Assembly: GCA_900763245.1 (NCBI GenBank)
Contig: CAAFJQ010000137.1
Coordinates: 1 to 12,631, forward strand
DNA: 12,631 nucleotides
Origin: Bacilli bacterium
Lineage (GTDB): Bacteria > Bacillota_I > Bacilli_A > RFN20 > CAG-288
Direction of reading: 5' to 3'
The notes below the pieces were generated by a model that was given only the letters and a program-made list of their open reading frames with translations, searched no databases and had not been told where the DNA came from. Position numbers and translations under genes: made by a program. How positions within the stretch are numbered: the stretch's first letter is position 1; every line of letters starts with the position of its first letter. Shown piece after piece: positions 6,739 through 12,631 of this stretch.

Positions 6739-9700
6739 TCAGTCTTTTACTTCTCTTGTCTTACCGGTTCTTAAAGAGAGCAGAACCATTCTAACCTGAT
6801 TATCGTTAACGCCGAAGATAGAGAGAACATTTCTTCTATAGGTCTTGAGCTGTTCATCGTATTCTTCTTTATCGATATTATTGGTCTTATAGTCAACGAT
6901 AGTAAACGTATTGTCCTTATTCCTGATAAGAAGGTCGATGCTTCCTGAGGTTGAATACTCTTCATCAAAGTAAGCAAACTCCTTATTGACCATATCCTCA
7001 CTGACACCATCAAAGAGAGGAAGAGAAAGAATCGAATCAATCATCTTTCTGTCATGAACATTCTTGATGAAGGAAGTATCTCTTGTCGTAAAGGAGACAA
7101 GTTCCATCAATCGATGCAGTCTGATACCGCGCTCTAAGGCTTCTGTGACTTCGCTTTCCGTATCGACAGGCTTCATCGAGGCACGTTTATGTTCCTTCTT
7201 GACAAAGACGATTTCTTTGTCTTTATCCTTCATTCTCTCATCCTTTTTAGGATCATCGATGACGATCTCTTTCTTTATAACTGCAGTGCAGTCAAGAAGC
7301 GGTTTGATCTGATAAAGATCAGGATATTCGTCTTTCTTGTAATAGGAGACAAAGGTGGTATCAGAAGAAGAGGTTTTCAAGAAGAGATAGTAAGATAAAA
7401 GATAGATCTTCAGTTTTGTATCAGTATAAGATGATTGACTGTACGGATAGAGCGATTTGTCTTCTTCTTTCAGTTTCTTACCGAAATCAAGAATCTTGTC
7501 CTTCAGTTCTTCTCTATCCAGATCAGCGTCTTCGTTCTCAACAGTTTCCTCACTCTCATCATCATCGTCGTCATCTGATTCTAAATCCAAGTCTTTTTCA
7601 TTCTTCATATTATCTAAGTAGTCATAAAAAGTATGAATAGAAGGATCACAGAGATACATGCTGGTAAGCTCATCAAGCGTGAACTCTTTTGAGCTATATT
7701 CCTCTTTCAGGTGTTCGTATACTGTAAGAAGCATCGAGTCAACCTGCTCTTCAAGCTGTCTATCCAATTCACCTTTGATAAAATTAGAAACCTTATCATA
7801 GAAAGCAAAGTCGCTTTTTTTCTTAAAGTCAGTAACTGAAAATTTCGGATTGAAGTTCAAACAGGCGTTAAGCATGCTTTGATACTTCTTTTTTTCTTCT
7901 TTATTGCAGTATTTCTCAACAAAAGGAAGAACACTATCAGAGAATCTTCTTACATGAGGGACATAGTTCATCATGCCGTATAAGGTCTCTTTGTTCTTAG
8001 CGGATGCATCGCTTTTTGAGTTGTTTCCAACGATGACAAGCGCTCTTTTCGCTCGAGTCAAAGCGACATAGACAAGACGCACATGTTCATCTCTTTCCGG
8101 ATCATTGGTCTTCTTTTTAAAGAGGAAATAGGGAAGTGTATAAAGCGGATAATCAATCGGTCCATAACGGCCTTCATCGTCCCTTTCTTCCGAATAATCT
8201 CTTCCAAAGCCATAATCAGGAAGCAGTATGCCGTATTCTTTTGAAAAATCATAGTCTGGTTTTTTCATACCAGGAGTCGATGTCTTCTGGTTGAAGGAGA
8301 CCGGCATATAGACAATCTCTCTTTCCAAACCTTTGGAAGCATGGATGGTCATCAAATCAACCGCATCTTCCTGCTTGATGAGGGTATCGGAATTCAGTTC
8401 AAGATCATACTTATTCATCGTCTTGAAACGAGCGACAAATTCATTCAGTCCTTCTTGCATGTTCTCACCGGAGACGACCATCTGATGGAGGGATTCGATC
8501 TTGGCGATGTTGTCTTCGACATTGCCGATGAGATAGAGCTTATCGATGATATGGAAGGTATTAAGAAGATCGAGGAAGATATGATCGAAGGAATCCTTCT
8601 GATGTTCGAAGATGAACTTGTCTAATGTCTTCATGATCTCGCTATCATTGATTCTCTTCAAAGAACGGACCATCTTTCCTTCCTTCTCTTCACAATAGGT
8701 AACATACTTATAGATCGTATCATCGTCATACTGATAGATATAGCTTCTTGCCACAGAGGCAAAGAGATGATAGACATCCGCTCTTGTATGATTGATCTTA
8801 TAATCCAAAAGGGAGATCAAAGACTGCAAAAGGAGAATCGCATCGATTCCTTTTAAGTTGGTCTTGCTGGTATTGTTAAGCGGAATGCCATTCTCTTTGA
8901 AAAGCTGCTGATAAAGGCTATATCCACTTTTCGTTCTTACAAGGATGCAGAAATCAGAATAGCAGAGCGGACGCTTTGTTCCATCTCTATTCTCCATCGT
9001 CTCATTCTTCATCCTCTCTTTGATATCCTGAATAATGGCAAGGCATTCGTTTTTCTTCTTTTCGGATGTTGTCTCTTTCTTTAAAGTAGGATACATCAAT
9101 CTGATAATACCGTATCCTTCCTTGCGTTCCATATCCTTTTCGCCGCCTGTTCCGCAGACTAACTGCTGAAGGGGATCAAGATAGGTGATATTGCCGTGCT
9201 CATTTGTCATATAGCGGTCAAAGATATAGTTGATATCATCCAAAACTGCCTTTTTGGAACGATAGTTTCTGTTCATCGCAATGACATAGTGTTCTTTAGA
9301 AGGAACACTGTATTCTTCGATTCTCTTATTGAACAAAGCAACATTGGAGTTTCTGAATCCATAGATAGACTGCTTGGCATCGCCGACACAGAAAAGATGG
9401 GCTCTTGTCCCGTCTTTTCTCTCCTTCATCAGTCCGGCGATGAAGGCTTCCTGTAAGTCATTGGTATCCTGATATTCGTCGATCATAATGAAACGGAACT
9501 GATTTCTGATCTCATCGCCGACTTCTTTGTACTGTTCATCCTGAAGAAGTTTCAAAGCCAATGAGGAGATTGAGGCGAAGGAGAAAGTATTGCTCTTCTT
9601 CTCATATTCTTCGATCTTGTGACGAAGCTCTTCTTCCATCTCAATAAAAAGAAGGATATCATCGCTTTGATCGATAAAGCGCTGATAGTCTCTTTCCTTG

Positions 9701-10659
9701 TCGAAGGTGAGAATCACATTCGGTCTAAGATAAGAGGCGAGGAACTTCTTAGCAGCTGTACCTTTGTAGTTATTGAAGAAATCAGGATACTTCTCTTTTA
9801 AAGAAGTGAGGAAAGAGAAGAGAGCATCATCATTCTTGCTTTCTAAAATCGGTACGAGCTCATCGTAGACCTGCTGAATTTGCTCGTCATGAAATTGCAG
9901 GTTTAAACAGCTCTGCGTAAAATTGTCTTTAAAACTGAGTATCTTCCCTATTTGATGAATCAAAGACGGATCCTGTTCAAGACTATTGCCGCTGTATTCA
10001 AGGAATTCAGCGTATCTTAAAGCAAAAGAGATATCCTCTCTTAGAGATTCAGCGTATTCATGCCTTAAAGAATCATAGAAGTCGCGATTAAGATAATTAT
10101 TCTGATAATTCTTGATGAAATCGTTTCTTTCTTTCTCAAGCATCTTATCGAAATTCTTATAAAGATCAAGTATAACGTTCTTGCTGTTTTTATCATCCTG
10201 AAGGTTGTATTTGACTAAGACTTTTTCCATTCTCTCTTTGTCGTTCTTGTAGTGTTCGTCAAAGATTTCATCCAAAAACTCAAGTTTCTTTGCTTCGAGA
10301 AGCGATGAATCCATATTGTTGATCTTATCAGAAAGAGAAAGCTTTCCTGCATATTTGGTCACCAGATACAAAGAGAAGGCATCAAAGGTCTGGATATGGG
10401 CAGATATCATCTCATCGGCATATGGAGAATTGTTCTTTTTGAACTCTGCGACAATTCTCTCTTTCATCTCATGAGCAGCGTTGTTGGTGAAGGTGAGAAC
10501 CAAAAGCTCAGAAGGAAGGACATCATGGCGCTTGACCATCTCATAGATCTTGATGGACAACGTATAAGTCTTTCCGGAGCCGGCCCCAGCTGAAATGATG
10601 ACATCCTCATGGCTTGTTGCATCGATTGCTCTCTGCTGATCTTTATTTGGTCCGCTCAT
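6739..10659 (-). CDS. addA: ATP-dependent helicase/nuclease subunit AddA
   Basis: AddA is the motor and 3'-strand nuclease subunit of the AddAB enzyme, which processes double-strand breaks for RecA-dependent repair. The 1306-residue product shows the UvrD/SF1A motifs in order: NKDQQRAI, Walker A AGAGSGKT (24-31), LLVLTFTNNAA, IQTFDAF, motif II IDEYQDT (D394, E395), GDAKQSIYGFR, NRNYRS, MTIHASKGLE and YVALTRAK near residue 866. The C-terminal RecB-type nuclease is complete: H1182, D1242, D1256 and K1258 in VDYKT, and QLKTY at 1270-1274. It is slightly longer than the B. subtilis protein (about 1230). Part of the excess is an Asp/Glu-rich stretch around residues 1022-1048, before the nuclease domain. 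ATG 10659 follows the addB stop by 1 nt, with AAAGGAGG (10668-10675) inside the end of addB, so both genes are co-transcribed. Confidence 0.97.
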   Translation of the reverse strand: MSGPNKDQQRAIDATSHEDVIISAGAGSGKTYTLSIKIYEMVKRHDVLPSELLVLTFTNNAAHEMKERIVAEFKKNNSPYADEMISAHIQTFDAFSLYLVTKYAGKLSLSDKINNMDSSLLEAKKLEFLDEIFDEHYKNDKERMEKVLVKYNLQDDKNSKNVILDLYKNFDKMLEKERNDFIKNYQNNYLNRDFYDSLRHEYAESLREDISFALRYAEFLEYSGNSLEQDPSLIHQIGKILSFKDNFTQSCLNLQFHDEQIQQVYDELVPILESKNDDALFSFLTSLKEKYPDFFNNYKGTAAKKFLASYLRPNVILTFDKERDYQRFIDQSDDILLFIEMEEELRHKIEEYEKKSNTFSFASISSLALKLLQDEQYKEVGDEIRNQFRFIMIDEYQDTNDLQEAFIAGLMKERKDGTRAHLFCVGDAKQSIYGFRNSNVALFNKRIEEYSVPSKEHYVIAMNRNYRSKKAVLDDINYIFDRYMTNEHGNITYLDPLQQLVCGTGGEKDMERKEGYGIIRLMYPTLKKETTSEKKKNECLAIIQDIKERMKNETMENRDGTKRPLCYSDFCILVRTKSGYSLYQQLFKENGIPLNNTSKTNLKGIDAILLLQSLISLLDYKINHTRADVYHLFASVARSYIYQYDDDTIYKYVTYCEEKEGKMVRSLKRINDSEIMKTLDKFIFEHQKDSFDHIFLDLLNTFHIIDKLYLIGNVEDNIAKIESLHQMVVSGENMQEGLNEFVARFKTMNKYDLELNSDTLIKQEDAVDLMTIHASKGLEREIVYMPVSFNQKTSTPGMKKPDYDFSKEYGILLPDYGFGRDYSEERDDEGRYGPIDYPLYTLPYFLFKKKTNDPERDEHVRLVYVALTRAKRALVIVGNNSKSDASAKNKETLYGMMNYVPHVRRFSDSVLPFVEKYCNKEEKKKYQSMLNACLNFNPKFSVTDFKKKSDFAFYDKVSNFIKGELDRQLEEQVDSMLLTVYEHLKEEYSSKEFTLDELTSMYLCDPSIHTFYDYLDNMKNEKDLDLESDDDDDDESEETVENEDADLDREELKDKILDFGKKLKEEDKSLYPYSQSSYTDTKLKIYLLSYYLFLKTSSSDTTFVSYYKKDEYPDLYQIKPLLDCTAVIKKEIVIDDPKKDERMKDKDKEIVFVKKEHKRASMKPVDTESEVTEALERGIRLHRLMELVSFTTRDTSFIKNVHDRKMIDSILSLPLFDGVSEDMVNKEFAYFDEEYSTSGSIDLLIRNKDNTFTIVDYKTNNIDKEEYDEQLKTYRRNVLSIFGVNDNQVRMVLLSLRTGKTREVKD
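7500..7593 (-). other. Asp/Glu-rich low-complexity segment in AddA
   Basis: This part of addA encodes about 30 residues dominated by Asp and Glu, including six consecutive Asp followed by ESEE. It lies between the helicase body and the C-terminal nuclease domain, where AddA and RecB proteins have a flexible tether. The GAT/GAC codon run is locally repetitive and could vary in length between strains. Confidence 0.7.
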
Positions 10660-10660
10660 T

Positions 10661-12631
10661 TTAATTTCCTCCTTTCAGATACTTCTTCATATGTGCTTTC
10701 ACTGCTTTTCCAGTATGAACAGCATCTTTCTTTCTGTGATAGCAAATATCCTGATATTTGCAGTATGAACATGATAAATCATCACTTTCATCTTGCTTTA
10801 AGTCTTTCTGAAGCGGAGCGATAGGATAGAGATTTGCTTTTATCTTGTTGATGACATTTAAAGAAATATCGATGGATTCCTGAATGATGTCATCAAGAGG
10901 ATGACAGTATTTGCTCTTTCCTCTTCCGCCAATCAAATCATATCCCCCTTCTTTTTTCTTTTCCATCTTCAAGGAGAAGAAGGAAGGCTTATTCAGCTCT
11001 GTTTCTTTTTTACCGGATTTCTTGACCGTATATTCAGTATTCAGTGATCTCTTATAGTCAGCATCAGTTGAGACAAGAGCGCCCTCTGTCATCAGATACT
11101 TCACTAAATAACTGTAGCTTAAGACACCATCTTTAGCAAACGATGATTTGATGGAGGATGGGTAGATATGCTGTATGCCAAAGCCCATGAATTTGGCTCC
11201 TTCAGGTAAAACTGAAGGATCATTCATCAGGGCATAGGAATAAAGAGGAAGCTGAATGGCTTTTCCTAAGAAGCAGAGTCTATCATCAAAGCGTTCTTTT
11301 CCGCTCTTGTAGTCGATGATCGTATAGTAGACAGTATCAGCGGTGGAAGTTGTCAGGATCTTGTCGATTCTGCCTTTGAAGGGATAGGAATTGCCTTCTT
11401 TATCCTGAAGGGAGAACTTCACTTCAATCTCATAGTCTTTACCCATGTCATAGTGATTCATCTCTGCGTTTTCGTTCTCTAAAGCAGAGAGGATGATATG
11501 CATCCAGTATGCGATCATACTATAGCGGACTTCTTCTTTCTCATCGAATTCAACGCCATCATTATTCAAGATGTCGATATAGATATCCTTGGCATCAAAA
11601 AGCACATTATTGGCTGAGAATCCTTTGTGGTAGATTTTCTCCATCAGCGTGTGTAAGAAGATTCCTACATGCAATCTGCTTTTGTCTTCGTCCAATAACG
11701 GAATGATGTTCTGCATCAGATACTTGAAGGGACAGTTGACATACTGTTCGATCTTAGAGATCGAGTATTCGTTATGTTTTATCGCCTCTTCTTGAATCGG
11801 CGTATAGGAATTGTCATAGGAGTTGAATTCATCGATTCTGTCTGTGATGAACTGCTTGTCGATCTGATTGGAAATATAGAGTTCTCTTGCTTTATCCGTA
11901 AAGGAGCCATCGAAGAATTCTTTCTTCGTCATATCGACTTTCTTAATGGCATCACTTAGATTGAGTTCAGCAATAAACTGAGAATCAAAGATGTGATCGT
12001 TGAGATGCATCAATACACGGGAAAGAAGAACAATGTTCTGATAGAAGAGATAATTTCTCTTCTTTCTTTGGTCAAGCAGTGTCTGTTCATAGGAAGTATT
12101 GACGGAGAGTTCTTTCAATTCTTCATCTGTAAAAACGCTCTTGTTCTGATATTCTTTATAGAAGGTGTCATAGGTAAAATCCATGACGTAGACAAGTCGT
12201 CTAGGATCAAAATCAAAACGGGAAGAGACAAAGACACCGGTATTCTCTTCTGTTCCTTTTGTCTTCAAGGATGAGACAATCTCAAGAAGGTTGGAATAAG
12301 CAAAATCAAAATCGAGAGAGGCGAGATGATATTCATCGATCACCTCAATAAGAGAAGATAAGTCTGGATTCTTTTTCTCTTCCTCTGTGAATTCAAAAGA
12401 CCTGGTTTTAAAAATATCAGAGATCTTGTCTTTGACACTGGGAATAGAGATGTAGGAGATATCTCTATTGTAGATGACAGGGAGAGAAAAGATCTCAGAC
12501 ATCGTTCTGATATAGAACTCTTCCGAATCATCTTTGACAAGGATTTCAATCTTCTCTTTTTTCTCTTCGTCTTCTAATACCTCTTTTCTGATTCTGGAAA
12601 AAGCGTAGAAATATTGTTGGAAGCGATTGGA
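10661..12631 (-). CDS. addB: Helicase/nuclease subunit AddB, C-terminal part (5' end outside window)
   Basis: The frame is open to the window edge. About 656 C-terminal residues are visible out of an expected 1100-1200. AddB partners AddA, degrades the 5'-ended strand and, in Bacillota, recognises Chi. The visible part carries an intact nuclease domain: GIFLHTLME (the H of the GxxxH motif), FKGRIDKIL, IIDYKSGK (Asp codon 11312-11314, Lys codon 11306-11308) and QLPLYSYAL. It also has the four cysteines that hold the iron-sulfur cluster. One is in VNCPFKYLM (codon 11732-11734), and three are near the C-terminus as C-x2-C-x5-C (codons 10769, 10760, 10742), the same spacing as in B. subtilis AddB. 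The internal ATG at 12500-12502 is not a start, since coding continues upstream with an EEKKEKIEILVKDD-type segment. The stop TAA is 1 nt before addA. Confidence 0.95.
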   Translation of the reverse strand, partial: SNRFQQYFYAFSRIRKEVLEDEEKKEKIEILVKDDSEEFYIRTMSEIFSLPVIYNRDISYISIPSVKDKISDIFKTRSFEFTEEEKKNPDLSSLIEVIDEYHLASLDFDFAYSNLLEIVSSLKTKGTEENTGVFVSSRFDFDPRRLVYVMDFTYDTFYKEYQNKSVFTDEELKELSVNTSYEQTLLDQRKKRNYLFYQNIVLLSRVLMHLNDHIFDSQFIAELNLSDAIKKVDMTKKEFFDGSFTDKARELYISNQIDKQFITDRIDEFNSYDNSYTPIQEEAIKHNEYSISKIEQYVNCPFKYLMQNIIPLLDEDKSRLHVGIFLHTLMEKIYHKGFSANNVLFDAKDIYIDILNNDGVEFDEKEEVRYSMIAYWMHIILSALENENAEMNHYDMGKDYEIEVKFSLQDKEGNSYPFKGRIDKILTTSTADTVYYTIIDYKSGKERFDDRLCFLGKAIQLPLYSYALMNDPSVLPEGAKFMGFGIQHIYPSSIKSSFAKDGVLSYSYLVKYLMTEGALVSTDADYKRSLNTEYTVKKSGKKETELNKPSFFSLKMEKKKEGGYDLIGGRGKSKYCHPLDDIIQESIDISLNVINKIKANLYPIAPLQKDLKQDESDDLSCSYCKYQDICYHRKKDAVHTGKAVKAHMKKYLKGGN

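Noticed and set aside
6739..10659. Several open frames on the + strand across addA
   Set aside because: They have no ribosome binding sites or recognisable motifs, and lie entirely opposite a gene with all SF1 helicase and nuclease motifs.
12340..12502. AddB starting at the ATG at 12502 as a short protein
   Set aside because: The frame continues open to the window edge, and the expected protein is about twice as long, so this is a window truncation.
1..12631. CRISPR array, tRNA or rRNA genes, insertion sequences, attachment sites, defence islands
   Set aside because: I saw no spaced direct repeats other than the protein-coding LRR units, no cloverleaf-like segments, and no transposase or integrase coding sequence.

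Overview
The window looks like chromosome from a low-to-moderate GC Bacillota member, probably a host-associated Erysipelotrichia-like or related Bacilli lineage. The support is: an AddA/AddB pair (the Bacillota form of the RecBCD function), a DegV protein, a BspA-type leucine-rich repeat protein, heavy AGA use for arginine, purine-rich coding strands and AGGAGG-type ribosome binding sites. TGA is a stop and tryptophan is TGG, so this is not the Mycoplasma code. The lineage is inferred from gene content only.

Left part, + strand (1-3290): the C-terminal end of a secreted or surface BspA-like leucine-rich repeat protein; a small 89-residue GNAT-type acetyltransferase of the YjdJ/COG2388 kind; a 167-bp AT-rich gap; a multi-membrane-pass O-antigen ligase/polymerase-like protein (Wzy_C type) with a good promoter almost on top of its start codon; and a DegV family lipid-binding protein with its own promoter. 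A strong hairpin at 3325-3363 separates degV from the convergent genes on the other strand and can serve both directions.

Right part, - strand (12631 down to 3369): all genes point the same way, addB (5' part outside the window), addA, a MoxR-type AAA+ ATPase, a VWA protein of the DUF2201/COG3864 type, and a YjbR/MmcQ-type protein. AddA and AddB together form the double-strand-break-processing helicase-nuclease. Both nuclease domains and the AddB iron-sulfur cysteines appear intact. The last three genes are tightly packed (1-nt gap, then a 4-nt ATGA overlap) behind a candidate promoter at 6683-6710, and form a MoxR-VWA module with a third coupled gene.

The most interesting item is this MoxR-VWA-YjbR module. 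The VWA protein keeps the metal-binding MIDAS residues, but its N-terminal region, which in the family resembles a zinc metallopeptidase, has lost the HExxH motif. I do not see a wholly new system. The rest of the window is well explained by known families.
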